A stretch of DNA of 64,000 nt from Pseudoclavibacter triregionum (GTDB lineage: Bacteria > Actinomycetota > Actinomycetes > Actinomycetales > Microbacteriaceae): the NCBI GenBank assembly GCA_910822395.1, contig OU365335.1:1302001-1366000 (forward strand), in the 5' to 3' direction. Within the stretch, counting starts at the first letter, position 1. Each line of letters opens with the position of its first letter. The translations under genes were made by a program, and so were the position numbers. Under the pieces are notes generated by a model. The model made no database searches. It saw only the letters and a list, made by a program, of their open reading frames with translations, and was not told the origin of the DNA. Positions 35,279 to 43,727 of this stretch are shown here, piece by piece.

Positions 35279-35306
35279 TGAGGCCCCTCCCGCGCCTTCT
35301 TACAGT
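35278..35306 (+). promoter_or_regulatory. Promoter of WXG100 gene 2
   Basis: TTGAGG (35278-35283), 17-nt spacer, TACAGT (35301-35306). The box sequences and spacing are identical to promoter 1, and the leader is nearly so, which points to a duplicated promoter-gene module. Confidence 0.8.
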
Positions 35307-35362
35307 GGACGTGTTCCTACAGGGAGTGGGACGACGAGAAGCAACGAGCGAAGGGGAGAGCG

Positions 35363-35641
35363 ATGGCTTTCACGCACGGCATGAACCTGGCCGAGATCCA
35401 GAACCAGTTCAAGCAGATGGGCACGATCCACACCGACCTCGGGACCAACCGGGGCGAGGGCAACGACATGATCATCGAGTTCGTCGAGTCCGACTGGTGG
35501 GGCGACGACGCCACGAAGTTCCAGACCACCTGGATGGACACGGTCGACAAGGCCTTCGACAAGGCCATGGACACGCTCGAGCAGATCAAGGCCGACGTCA
35601 ACACGAACATCACCGAGCAGGAGACGACCTCGGCCCACTAG
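35363..35641 (+). CDS. WXG100 family secreted protein 2 (ESAT-6-like)
   Basis: This 92-residue protein starts at ATG 35363 behind AAGGGGAGAG. The WxG motif lies at W45-W46-G47 ('SDWWGDDATKF'), between two long helices. The C-terminus is 'TEQETTSAH', again matching EQxxTSAx. It diverges from WXG100 protein 1 outside the motif, so the two could form a heterodimer. Expression is from promoter 2 with the double operator. A hairpin terminator follows at 35665. Confidence 0.9.
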   Translation: MAFTHGMNLAEIQNQFKQMGTIHTDLGTNRGEGNDMIIEFVESDWWGDDATKFQTTWMDTVDKAFDKAMDTLEQIKADVNTNITEQETTSAH

Positions 35642-35664
35642 CGCCGAGCTCGCGCGCTCAGCCT

Positions 35665-35697
35665 GCGGGGCCGCCTGATGAGATCGGGCGGCCCCGC
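35665..35697 (+). terminator. Terminator after WXG100 gene 2
   Basis: GCGGGGCCGCC (35665-35675) pairs perfectly with GGCGGCCCCGC (35687-35697) over an 11-nt loop. No promoter like those of genes 1 and 2 follows before WXG100 gene 3, so the third gene may rely on read-through past this hairpin. Confidence 0.7.
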
Positions 35698-35783
35698 GCG
35701 CTCATGCGGGGCGGGATCCGGCCGGATCGGCCCGGGCTGCGGGACGACGAGCGCAGCGCATCACGACGAGAAACGGAGACGGC

Positions 35784-36065
35784 ATGGCAGGCGGCATGCA
35801 GGGCGGCGACCCGGCAGACATGGAGCGCGTGGCCGGCATCATCGACGGCCAGCGCCAGGAGATCGAGGGAGCCCTCAAGGAGCTCCAGACGAAGGTCCAC
35901 TCGCTCATCCCGACGATCTGGAACGGCCCCGACGCCGAGAAGTTCGTCGGCGACTTCGACGCGGAGGTGAAGCCGCAGTTCGACGAGGTCATCCGCGAGA
36001 TGACCGAGGCGGCCGCGGAGCTCCGGCGCAACGCGAAGGAGCAGGCGCAGACCTCCGCGAACTAG
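35784..36065 (+). CDS. WXG100 family secreted protein 3 (ESAT-6-like)
   Basis: This 93-residue protein starts at ATG 35784 behind ACGGAGA. The WxG motif is W46-N47-G48 ('PTIWNGPDAEKFVGDFDAEV'), the most canonical of the three. The C-terminal tail 'KEQAQTSAN' shares the EQxxTSAx pattern. The leader keeps a GGGACGACGA block also found in the leaders of genes 1 and 2, but the promoter and palindromes are missing. It is likely to be another substrate or structural component of the type VII-like system. Confidence 0.9.
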   Translation: MAGGMQGGDPADMERVAGIIDGQRQEIEGALKELQTKVHSLIPTIWNGPDAEKFVGDFDAEVKPQFDEVIREMTEAAAELRRNAKEQAQTSAN

Positions 36066-36075
36066 CGCGGCGCCC

Positions 36076-36109
36076 GAGGGCGGCGGGGCCATCCGGCTCC
36101 GCCGCCCTC
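36076..36109 (+). terminator. Terminator after WXG100 gene 3
   Basis: GAGGGCGGCGG (36076-36086) pairs with CCGCCGCCCTC (36099-36109), an 11-bp stem with a 12-nt loop. Confidence 0.7.
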
Positions 36110-36170
36110 ATCGCGTCCGCCGGCCGGATGCTCGATCGTCCGGCCCCGCGGCCCCGTCACCCGTCTCGCC

Positions 36171-36176
36171 TAGGAT
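36171..36176 (+). promoter_or_regulatory. -10 box of a leaderless promoter (FHA gene)
   Basis: TAGGAT ends 6 nt before GTG 36183, so transcription would begin at the start codon itself. The same arrangement occurs at several other genes in the window. Confidence 0.5.
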
Positions 36177-36182
36177 GCGCAC

Positions 36183-36906
36183 GTGGCCAACTCCGGATTC
36201 ATCGAGCCCCCGCCCGGCATGTTCGGCGCGCCCGCGACGCCGCGGGCCGAGACGCCGATGCCGGCCGCCGCCGCGCCCGCGACCCCCGAGCCGCATAACG
36301 CGCCCGCGGCGCCGAGCGCGCGCGAGCGACCCGCCGCGCGCCCGAGCTTCGCGCCGCGCCCGGCCGCGCCGCAAAGAGGCCGCGCAGGCTCCCGCCGCGC
36401 AGCCCGCAACCCCGCAGGCTCCCGCCGCTCCGCAGCTCGCCGAGCCGGCCACGCGCCCGCTCGGCTACGACGCCGCCCGCGGCGAGCTGCCCCCGTTCCC
36501 GCGCTTCGACCCCGAGCGCCTCCCGGCGCCCCGCGGGGGAGCGCGCCCGGCCGGCCCCGAGGCGAACGCGCCTCGCCGGTGGATCCTCGGCCTCCCCGAC
36601 GGCACCTCCTTCCCGCTCGACGCCCCGGTCGTCCTCGGCCGGAACCCCGCGGCCGAGCACTTCCCGCACGTCGCGGTGCGCGCTCTCAGCGATCCGACCC
36701 GCACGATGTCGAAGACGCACGCCCGCTTCCTCGTCGAGGGCGGCGCGCTCTTCGTCGACGACCTCAACTCGACGAACGGCGTGGCCGTGCTCCCCGGCGG
36801 CGAGCTCGCCCGGGCGACGGCCGTCGAGCCGGGCCGCCCCGCCGAGGTGCGCGCGGGCGACGTCGTCCAGCTCGGCGAGTACCCGATCTCGGCCCGCGTC
36901 GAGTAG
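36183..36906 (+). pseudogene. FHA-domain protein gene with an apparent +1 frameshift
   Basis: GTG 36183 opens a frame that reads 'MANSGFIEPPPGMFG' and a Pro/Ala-rich linker. Near 36363-36372 the coding signal moves to the +1 frame, which continues the linker ('KEAAQAPAAQPATPQAPAA') and then encodes a complete FHA domain of about 110 residues ('VVLGRNPAAEHF', 'MSKTHARFLVEGG', 'LNSTNGVAVLPGG') to the stop at 36906. Removing one C near 36372 restores a single protein of about 240 residues. No good internal start lies before the FHA domain. Sequencing error in a GC run, a real inactivating insertion, or programmed frameshifting are all possible; the first two are more likely. Confidence 0.65.
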
Positions 36907-36994
36907 CGCCCGCGCCGCGCGGCGCGAGCCGGGCGGCGACCTCCTCGAGCCGTCCCCGCGCCCGTTCCCGAGGTGCCGTCAGAGGCCCCGGTGC

Positions 36995-37000
36995 TAGGAT
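36995..37000 (+). promoter_or_regulatory. -10 box before the leuC leader peptide
   Basis: TAGGAT ends exactly 7 nt before ATG 37008. The mRNA would begin at or next to the A of that ATG. Confidence 0.5.
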
Positions 37001-37007
37001 CGTGCGC

Positions 37008-37055
37008 ATGTTCGCGCCCCGACGGCAGCTCCTTCGCGGCCGCGACGGGTCCTAG
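37008..37055 (+). CDS. Possible leuC leader peptide (15 residues)
   Basis: The short [18 protein letters not shown] begins at the predicted transcription start and ends at TAG 37053. It contains two adjacent Leu codons (CTC CTT). Its stop lies in the loop of a perfect 10-bp hairpin (CCGCGACGGG, 37040-37049, with CCCGTCGCGG, 37066-37075). Leader peptides with Leu codons control leu operons in several bacteria by stalling ribosomes; here the number of Leu codons is small, so the function is only a suggestion. Confidence 0.4.
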   Translation: MFAPRRQLLRGRDGS

Positions 37056-37075
37056 CCAGGCGCGCCCCGTCGCGG
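37040..37075 (+). promoter_or_regulatory. Hairpin overlapping the end of the leuC leader peptide
   Basis: A perfect 10-bp stem encloses a 16-nt loop with the leader's stop codon. A ribosome translating or stalled at the leader would melt it. There is no T run behind it, so it could be an attenuator, a pause site or only a structure in GC-rich RNA. Confidence 0.4.
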
Positions 37076-37174
37076 AGTCCGACCGACCGGTCCCGCGCCT
37101 GACAGAGCGCCGCGGCGAGCAGCCCCGCATGCACGGCGGGCCCGCACAGCGGCACGGACACGAGGAGCAGGAAC

Positions 37175-38674
37175 ATGACGGAAACCACCACCACCGAGGC
37201 CGCGCGCCCCCGCACGCTCGCCGAGAAGGTCTGGGACGCGCACGTCGTCTCGCGCGGCGAGAACGGCGCCCCGGACCTCATCTACATCGACCTCCACATC
37301 ATGCACGAGGTCACGAGCCCGCAGGCCTTCGACGGCCTCCGCCAGGCCGGCCGCCCGATGCGCCGCACCGACCTCACGATCGCGACCGAGGACCACAACA
37401 CCCCGACGCTGAACATCCTCGACCGCATCGCGGACGACACGAGCCGCCTCCAGATCGAGACGCTCCGCCGCAACGCCGAGGAGTTCGGCGTCCGCCTCCA
37501 CTCGCTCGGCGACGACGAGCAGGGCATCGTCCACATCATGGGACCGCAGCTCGGCCTCACGATGCCGGGCATCACCGTCGTCTGCGGCGACTCGCACACC
37601 TCCACGCACGGCGCCTTCGGCGCCATGGCCTTCGGCATCGGCACGAGCGAGGTCGAGCACGTCCTCGCCACGCAGACCCTGCCGCTCAAGCCCTTCAAGA
37701 CGATGGCGATCACCGTCGAGGGCGAGCTCAAGCCGGGCGTCACCGCGAAGGACATCATCCTCGCCGTCATCGCGAAGATCGGCACCGGCGGCGGGCAGGG
37801 CTACGTGCTCGAGTACCGCGGCTCGGCCATCCGCTCGCTCTCGATGGAGGGCCGGATGACCATCTGCAACATGTCGATCGAGGCCGGCGCCCGCGCCGGC
37901 ATGGTCGCCCCCGACGAGACGACCTTCGAATACGTGAAGGGCCGCCCGCACGCCCCGCAGGGCGAGGACTGGGACGCCGCCGTCGAGTACTGGAAGACGC
38001 TCCCCACCGACGAGGGCGCCGTCTTCGACGCCGAGGTCGTCCTCGACGCGAGCGAGCTCGAGCCCTTCGTCACCTGGGGCACGAACCCCGGCCAGGGCGT
38101 CTCCCTCAACGACGCGGTGCCCGATCCCGCGGCGATCGCCGACCCGAACGAGCGCCAGGCCGCCGAGCGCGCGCTCGAGTACATGGACCTCGCGGCGGGC
38201 ACGCCGATGAAGGAGATCCCCGTCGACGCGGTCTTCATGGGCTCGTGCACGAACTCGCGCCTCGAGGACCTCCGCGCCTTCGCCGAGATCATCCGCGGGC
38301 GGAAGAAGGCCGAGGGCGTGCGCGTCATGGTCGTGCCGGGATCGGCCCGCGTGCGCCTCGACGCCGAGGCCGAGGGCATCGACAAGGTCGTCGAGGAGTT
38401 CGGCGGCGAGTGGCGCTTCGCCGGCTGCTCGATGTGCCTCGGCATGAACCCCGACCAGCTCGCGCCGGGGGAGCGCTGCGCCTCGACCTCGAACCGCAAC
38501 TTCGAGGGACGCCAGGGCAAGGGCGGTCGCACCCACCTCGTCTCGCCGCTCGTCGCGGCCGCGACCGCCGTGCGCGGCACGCTCTCGAGCCCGAGCGACC
38601 TCGACCCGCTGCCGGCCGAGTCCGCCGGGAACCGGACCCACGCCGGCGACCAGACCCAGGAGGTGGCCGCGTAA
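37175..38674 (+). CDS. leuC: 3-isopropylmalate dehydratase, large subunit
   Basis: This 499-residue protein starts at ATG 37175 behind GAGGAG. It converts 2-isopropylmalate to 3-isopropylmalate in leucine synthesis, with LeuD. The 4Fe-4S ligands are visible as 'GSCTNSR' and '[13 protein letters not shown]'; '[14 protein letters not shown]' and '[13 protein letters not shown]' are aconitase-family active-site segments. The C-terminal tail after 'VRGTLSSP' is poorly conserved and slightly longer than usual. Its TAA overlaps the leuD start by one base (TAATG), which fits the fixed stoichiometry of the heterodimer. Confidence 0.97.
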   Translation: MTETTTTEAARPRTLAEKVWDAHVVSRGENGAPDLIYIDLHIMHEVTSPQAFDGLRQAGRPMRRTDLTIATEDHNTPTLNILDRIADDTSRLQIETLRRNAEEFGVRLHSLGDDEQGIVHIMGPQLGLTMPGITVVCGDSHTSTHGAFGAMAFGIGTSEVEHVLATQTLPLKPFKTMAITVEGELKPGVTAKDIILAVIAKIGTGGGQGYVLEYRGSAIRSLSMEGRMTICNMSIEAGARAGMVAPDETTFEYVKGRPHAPQGEDWDAAVEYWKTLPTDEGAVFDAEVVLDASELEPFVTWGTNPGQGVSLNDAVPDPAAIADPNERQAAERALEYMDLAAGTPMKEIPVDAVFMGSCTNSRLEDLRAFAEIIRGRKKAEGVRVMVVPGSARVRLDAEAEGIDKVVEEFGGEWRFAGCSMCLGMNPDQLAPGERCASTSNRNFEGRQGKGGRTHLVSPLVAAATAVRGTLSSPSDLDPLPAESAGNRTHAGDQTQEVAA

Positions 38675-39288
38675 TGGAGGCCCTGCAGACCGTCACGGGC
38701 GTCGCGGTGCCGCTGCGCCGCTCGAACGTCGACACCGACCAGATCATCCCCGCCGTCTACCTCAAGCGCGTCACGAAGACGGGCTACGAGGACGCGCTCT
38801 TCGCGCGCTGGCGCCAGGACGAGACGTTCGTCCTCAACCGCCCCGAGTACGCGAGTCCGCGCATCCTCGTCGCCGGCCCCGACTTCGGCACCGGCTCGAG
38901 CCGCGAGCACGCCGTGTGGGCGCTGCGCGACTTCGGCTTCCGCGTCGTGCTCTCCTCGCGCTTCGCCGACATCTTCCGCGGCAACTCCGGCAAGCAGGGC
39001 CTGCTCGCCGGCCAGGTCTCCGAGGCCGACGCGGAGCGCCTCCAGGACGCCCTCGAGGCGCACCCGGGCGCCGAGATGACCGTCGACCTCGAGTCGAAGA
39101 CCGCGACGCTCGCGATCGATGGCGAGGAGACGCTCGTCGTGCCCTTCGAGGTCGACGACTACACGCGCTGGCGCCTCCTCGAGGGCCTCGACGACATCGC
39201 CCTCACGCTTCGCAACGAATCGGCCATCACCGAGTTCGAATCCCGCCGACCGGCCTGGATGCCCCGTACTCTGCCTGTGCGGCGCTGA
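38674..39288 (+). CDS. leuD: 3-isopropylmalate dehydratase, small subunit
   Basis: This 204-residue protein starts at ATG 38674, sharing a base with the leuC stop. Typical LeuD signatures are '[17 protein letters not shown]', '[17 protein letters not shown]' and '[15 protein letters not shown]'. It completes the active site of LeuC in leucine biosynthesis. The 74 nt after it hold two copies of GGACCCCCGCTC, one of them directly before murA; their meaning is unknown. Confidence 0.97.
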   Translation: MEALQTVTGVAVPLRRSNVDTDQIIPAVYLKRVTKTGYEDALFARWRQDETFVLNRPEYASPRILVAGPDFGTGSSREHAVWALRDFGFRVVLSSRFADIFRGNSGKQGLLAGQVSEADAERLQDALEAHPGAEMTVDLESKTATLAIDGEETLVVPFEVDDYTRWRLLEGLDDIALTLRNESAITEFESRRPAWMPRTLPVRR

Positions 39289-39362
39289 CGAGCAGGACCC
39301 CCGCTCTCGCGCCCCTCTCGCGCCGGCATCCAGGCGCGACCCGACGGAAGGACCCCCGCTCG

Positions 39363-40733
39363 ATGAACTCCCTCACGCAGGACGCCGCGCTCCACGGCAG
39401 CGCCGTCGGCCTCACCGGCGACACGATCACGTTCCGCGGCGGCTGGCCGCTGCGCGGTCGCATCGAGGTGCGCGGCGCGAAGAACCTCGTGACGAAGGCC
39501 ATGGTGGCGGCCCTCCTGGGCGAGACGCCGAGCATCCTCCGCGACGTGCCGAACATCTCGGACGTCCGCGTCGTCTCGGGCCTGCTCGAGATCCACGGCG
39601 CGAAGATCGAGCGCGACGAGGTCTCGGGCGAGCTGCGCCTCGACCCCTCGAACGTCGAGTCGGCGCACATGGCCGAGATCAACGCGCACGCGGGCTCGAG
39701 CCGCATCCCGATCCTCTTCTGCGGCCCGCTCCTGCACCGCCTCGGCGAGGCGTTCATCCCGGACCTCGGCGGCTGCCGCATCGGCGACCGCCCGATCGAC
39801 TTCCACCTCGACGTGCTCCGCAACTTCGGCGCCGTCGTCGAGAAGCTGCCGGACGGCATCCGGATGAGCGCCCCGAACGGCCTCGTCGGCGCGAAGATCG
39901 AGCTGCCCTACCCCTCGGTCGGCGCGACCGAGCAGGTCCTCCTCACCTCGGTGCGCGCGGAGGGCCGCACGGAGCTGCGGAACGCCGCGATCGAGCCCGA
40001 GATCATGGATCTCATCAACATCCTCCAGAAGATGGGCGCCTCGATCTCGGTCGACGCCGACCGCGTCATCCGCGTCGAGGGCGTCGAGAAGCTCGCGGGC
40101 TACACGCACCGCGCGCTCTTCGACCGCAACGAGGCCGCGAGCTGGGCCTCGGCCGCGCTCGTCACGAAGGGCGACATCTTCGTCGGCGGCGCCCGCCAGC
40201 CCGAGATGCTCACCTTCCTCAACGTCTTCCGCAAGGTCGGCGGCGCCTTCGAGATCGAGGACGACGGCATCCGCTTCTACCACCCGGGCGGCGAGCTCAA
40301 GCCGGTCGTCATCGAGACCGACGTGCACCCCGGCTTCATGACCGACTGGCAGCAGCCGCTCGTCGTGGCGCTCACGCAGGCGCAGGGCGTCTCGATCGTC
40401 CACGAGACGGTCTACGAGCAGCGCTTCGGCTTCGTCGACGCCCTCGTCGAGATGGGCGCCACGGTGCAGCTGCACCGCGAGTGCCTCGGCTCCGAGCACT
40501 GCCGCTTCGGCCAGCGGAACTTCCTCCACTCGGCAGTCATCTCGGGTCCGACCGAGCTCCACGGCGCCGACATCGAGGTGCCGGACCTCCGCGGCGGCTT
40601 CAGCCACCTCATCGCGGCCCTCGCCGCCGACGGCGTCTCGCGCGTCTCGAACGTCGGCATCATCGCGCGCGGCTACGAGAACTTCATCGAGAAGCTCCGC
40701 GATCTCGGCGCCGACTTCACGGTCGAGAGCTGA
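39363..40733 (+). CDS. murA: UDP-N-acetylglucosamine 1-carboxyvinyltransferase
   Basis: This 456-residue enzyme starts at ATG 39363 behind GGAAGGA. It transfers enolpyruvate from PEP to UDP-GlcNAc, the first committed step of peptidoglycan synthesis. The active-site loop 'LGGCRIGDRPIDFH' keeps the catalytic cysteine (Cys138), so it is expected to be sensitive to fosfomycin, unlike mycobacterial enzymes with Asp. 'RGAKNLVTKAMVAALL' and 'NILQKMGA' are further family motifs. It overlaps the next gene (TGATG, 40731-40735), so murA, plsC and gpsA are probably one operon. Confidence 0.96.
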   Translation: MNSLTQDAALHGSAVGLTGDTITFRGGWPLRGRIEVRGAKNLVTKAMVAALLGETPSILRDVPNISDVRVVSGLLEIHGAKIERDEVSGELRLDPSNVESAHMAEINAHAGSSRIPILFCGPLLHRLGEAFIPDLGGCRIGDRPIDFHLDVLRNFGAVVEKLPDGIRMSAPNGLVGAKIELPYPSVGATEQVLLTSVRAEGRTELRNAAIEPEIMDLINILQKMGASISVDADRVIRVEGVEKLAGYTHRALFDRNEAASWASAALVTKGDIFVGGARQPEMLTFLNVFRKVGGAFEIEDDGIRFYHPGGELKPVVIETDVHPGFMTDWQQPLVVALTQAQGVSIVHETVYEQRFGFVDALVEMGATVQLHRECLGSEHCRFGQRNFLHSAVISGPTELHGADIEVPDLRGGFSHLIAALAADGVSRVSNVGIIARGYENFIEKLRDLGADFTVES

Positions 40734-41509
40734 TGACGCGCGAGCAGTCCCGCCCGTCGATCTTCTGGCCGCTCGCCGGGCTCGTCGTCCCGTCGTTCTC
40801 GCTCCTGTTCGACTACGAGATCGAGGGCGAGCTGCCGGCCGAGGGCCCGTTCATCCTCGCCGCGAACCACCTCTCCGAGCTCGACCCGGTCGTGTTCGGG
40901 CGCGCCGTGTGGAAGCTCGGCCGCAAGCCCCGCTTCATGGCGAAGGACTCGCTCTGGAAGATCCCCGGCCTCGGCTGGCTCCTCCGCGCGTCCGGGCAGA
41001 TCCCGGTCGCCCGCGGCCGCGGCGGCCAGGCGGCCGTCGACGCGGCGGCGACGCTTCTCAAGAGCGGCGGCGGCGTCATCGTCTACCCCGAGGGCACGCT
41101 CACGCGCGAGCCGGGCCTGTGGCCGATGAAGGGCAAGTCGGGCGCCGTGCGGATGGCCGCCGAGCTCGGCATCCCGCTCATCCCCGCCGCGCACTGGGGC
41201 ACCCAGGCCGTCTTCGCGCGTTACGCGAAGACGCCCACGCTCCGCTTCCGCGCGCCCGTCAAGGTCGTCATCGGGCAGCCCATGGACCTCTCCGCCCTCA
41301 AGGCCGACCCGAAGGACCGCGAGATCGTCGCCGAGGCGAGCGACCGCCTCATGTGCGAGATCACGGCCCTCCTCGAGGGCATCCGCGGCGAGAAGGCCCC
41401 CGCGGAGCTCTACGACCCGACGCGCGCGAACCGCCCCGGCAAGGACCCGGCCTCCCCGGCCGAGCCGCACACGCCCACGGCGCCCGGCGGGGCGTCCGCC
41501 GGAGCATGA
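40733..41509 (+). CDS. plsC: 1-acyl-sn-glycerol-3-phosphate acyltransferase family protein
   Basis: This 258-residue protein starts at ATG 40733. It has the acyltransferase motifs NHxxxxD ('NHLSELD'), the 'YPEGTLTREPGLWPMKGKSG' substrate-binding block, and 'IPLIPAAHWGT'. It likely adds an acyl chain to lysophosphatidate at the membrane, the second acylation in phospholipid synthesis. Placement between murA and gpsA (which supplies glycerol-3-phosphate) supports this. The last 35 residues are Pro/Ala-rich and not conserved. Stop overlaps gpsA (ATGA). Confidence 0.92.
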   Translation: MTREQSRPSIFWPLAGLVVPSFSLLFDYEIEGELPAEGPFILAANHLSELDPVVFGRAVWKLGRKPRFMAKDSLWKIPGLGWLLRASGQIPVARGRGGQAAVDAAATLLKSGGGVIVYPEGTLTREPGLWPMKGKSGAVRMAAELGIPLIPAAHWGTQAVFARYAKTPTLRFRAPVKVVIGQPMDLSALKADPKDREIVAEASDRLMCEITALLEGIRGEKAPAELYDPTRANRPGKDPASPAEPHTPTAPGGASAGA

Positions 41510-42567
41510 GCGAGTGGTACCCGCCCACGACCGGCATCGAGCTGCCGGGCGGCGCCGCTGAGCGCCTCTCGGTCATCGGCGGCGGCAGCTGGGGGACGAC
41601 CTTCGCGAAGGTCCTCGCCGACGCCGACCCCGAGCGCCGCATCACGCTCTGGGCGCGCCGCCCCGAGCATGTCGCGGAGATGAACGACGCCCACCGCAAC
41701 ACGCAGTACCTGCCGGGCGTGAACCTGCCGCCGAACCTCCGCGCGACCGACTCGCTCGAGGCCGCGGTGCAGGGCGCGACGGTGCTCTTCCTCTCGATCC
41801 CGGCCCAGGCGGCGCGCGAGACGCTCGAGCGGCTGCGGCCGCTCATCGGCGAGCGGACGATCCTCGTGAGCCTCATGAAGGGCGTCGAGCGCTCGACGGG
41901 CCTGCGCATGAGCGAGGTCGTCGCCGAGGTCACGGGCATCGAGCCCGAGCGCATCGCCGTCGCCTCCGGCCCGAACATCGCCCTCGAGATCGCGCGCGGC
42001 GAGCCGACCGCGATCGTCGTCTCGAGCGCCTCGAGCGAGACCGCCGCCTCCGTGGCCCGGCTCGCCCGCAACTCGTACCTCCGCTCCTTCGTGAACACCG
42101 ACGTCGTCGGCACGGAGTTCGGCGGCATCCTCAAGAACCTCATCGCGATCGCGGTCGGCATCGTCGACGGCGTCGGCTACGGCGAGAACGCGAAGGCCGC
42201 CGTCATGACGCGCGGCCTCGCCGAGATCACCGACTTCGCCGTCGCCATGGGCGCCGAGCGCGAGACGCTCATGGGCCTCGCCGGCCTCGGCGACCTCATC
42301 GCGACGTGCGAGTCGCCCCTCTCGCGGAACTTCACCGCGGGGCGCCTTCTCGGCCAGGGCTACGTCTTCGACGACGTCATCGCCCAGATGGAGCAGACGG
42401 CCGAGGGCCTCCGCTCGGTCGGGCCGATCCTCGAGCTCGCGCGGCAGCACGGCGTCCGGATGCCCATCGCCGAGCAGATCGAGGCCGTCCTCCACGGCCG
42501 CATGAGCCCCGCCGACCTCGCGCCCCACCTCGCCACCGACAGCGACGACGCACCCCAGGGAGAATGA
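41506..42567 (+). CDS. gpsA: NAD(P)H-dependent glycerol-3-phosphate dehydrogenase
   Basis: This 353-residue enzyme starts at ATG 41506. It reduces dihydroxyacetone phosphate to sn-glycerol-3-phosphate for phospholipids. The dinucleotide site 'LSVIGGGSWGTTFAKVLAD' lies near residue 21, and 'VASGPNIALEIARGEPT', 'GGILKNLIAIAVGIVDG' and 'GLAGLGDLIATCESPLSRN' are typical GpsA motifs. The 20 residues before the Rossmann fold are an extension. It is followed after 5 nt by ddl. Confidence 0.96.
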   Translation: MSEWYPPTTGIELPGGAAERLSVIGGGSWGTTFAKVLADADPERRITLWARRPEHVAEMNDAHRNTQYLPGVNLPPNLRATDSLEAAVQGATVLFLSIPAQAARETLERLRPLIGERTILVSLMKGVERSTGLRMSEVVAEVTGIEPERIAVASGPNIALEIARGEPTAIVVSSASSETAASVARLARNSYLRSFVNTDVVGTEFGGILKNLIAIAVGIVDGVGYGENAKAAVMTRGLAEITDFAVAMGAERETLMGLAGLGDLIATCESPLSRNFTAGRLLGQGYVFDDVIAQMEQTAEGLRSVGPILELARQHGVRMPIAEQIEAVLHGRMSPADLAPHLATDSDDAPQGE

Positions 42568-42572
42568 ACCGG

Positions 42573-43727
42573 ATGACCGACGACCGGAAGACCGACGCCG
42601 CGGGCGCTCCGCGCAAGACCGCCGTCATGCTCGTCTTCGGCGGACGCTCGAGCGAGCACGCCATCTCCTGCGCGACGGCGGGCGGCGTGCTCGGCGCCAT
42701 CGACCGCGAGCGCTACGAGGTCATCCCGGTCGGCATCACGCGCGACGGCGCCTGGGTGCTCGAGCAGGACGATCCCGCCCGCTTCGCGCTCGACCCCGAG
42801 AAGCTGCCCGAGGTCGTCGACAACGGCACCCGCGTGCGCCTGCCCGACTCGGCGCGCACGCGCGTCGTGACGGTCGAGGACCTCGCCACCGGCGAGCGCC
42901 GCGAGCTCGGCGAGGTCGACGTCGTCTTCCCGATCCTCCACGGCCGCTTCGGCGAGGACGGCACCGTGCAGGGCATGCTCGAGCTCGCGGGGCTGCCCTT
43001 CGTCGGCTCCGGCGTGCTCGCCGCCTCGGTCGGGATGGACAAGCACTACACGAAGCTCGTGCTCGAGGCGGCGGGTCTGCGCGTCGCCGACGGGATCACC
43101 GTGACCGAGCGCCGCTGGGCCGCCGAGCCGGACGCCGTGCGCGCCGAGATCGAGCCGCTGGGCCTGCCCGTCTTCGTGAAGCCCGCCCGGGCCGGCTCGT
43201 CGGTCGGCGTCTCGAAGGTCTCCGCGCCCGAGGAGCTCGACGCCGCCATGGCGACGGCCTTCGCCGAGGACGACCACCTCCTCGTCGAGGCCGCCGTCGT
43301 CGGCCGCGAGGTCGAGATCGCGATCCTCGAGTCGATGCCGGGCGAGCGCGCCCGTGCCTCGGTCGCGGGCGAGATCAAGCTCACCGGCGCGGCCTTCTAC
43401 GACTTCGACACGAAGTACCTCGACGCCCCGGGCGTCGAGCTCGTGTGCCCCGCCTCGCTCACGGAGGCCGAGCACGCCGAGATGGCCGAGCTCGGCATCC
43501 GCGCCTTCGAGGCGCTCGGCGCCGCGGGCCTCTCGCGCGTCGACTTCTTCCTCACCGAGGACGGCTTCGTCGTGAACGAGGTGAACACGATGCCCGGCTT
43601 CACGCCGATCTCGATGTTCCCGAGCTGCTGGCAGGCGAGCGGCATGAGCTACCCGCAGCTCATCGCCGAGCTCATCGAGGTCGCGCTCGCGCACGCCGCG
43701 TCGCGCGTGAAGGGCGCGGAGGCGTAG
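42573..43727 (+). CDS. ddl: D-alanine--D-alanine ligase
   Basis: This 384-residue enzyme joins two D-Ala for the peptidoglycan stem peptide. ATG 42573 is chosen because the GGGAG at 42558-42562 is correctly spaced; ATG 42564 is in frame but lies too close. Motifs: 'MLVFGGRSSEHAIS', 'VFPILHGRFGEDGTVQG', ATP-grasp 'VFVKPARAGSSVGVSKV', and Mg-binding 'FVVNEVNTMPGFTPISMFP'. The stop shares one base with the GTG of the OsmC gene. Confidence 0.96.
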   Translation: MTDDRKTDAAGAPRKTAVMLVFGGRSSEHAISCATAGGVLGAIDRERYEVIPVGITRDGAWVLEQDDPARFALDPEKLPEVVDNGTRVRLPDSARTRVVTVEDLATGERRELGEVDVVFPILHGRFGEDGTVQGMLELAGLPFVGSGVLAASVGMDKHYTKLVLEAAGLRVADGITVTERRWAAEPDAVRAEIEPLGLPVFVKPARAGSSVGVSKVSAPEELDAAMATAFAEDDHLLVEAAVVGREVEIAILESMPGERARASVAGEIKLTGAAFYDFDTKYLDAPGVELVCPASLTEAEHAEMAELGIRAFEALGAAGLSRVDFFLTEDGFVVNEVNTMPGFTPISMFPSCWQASGMSYPQLIAELIEVALAHAASRVKGAEA

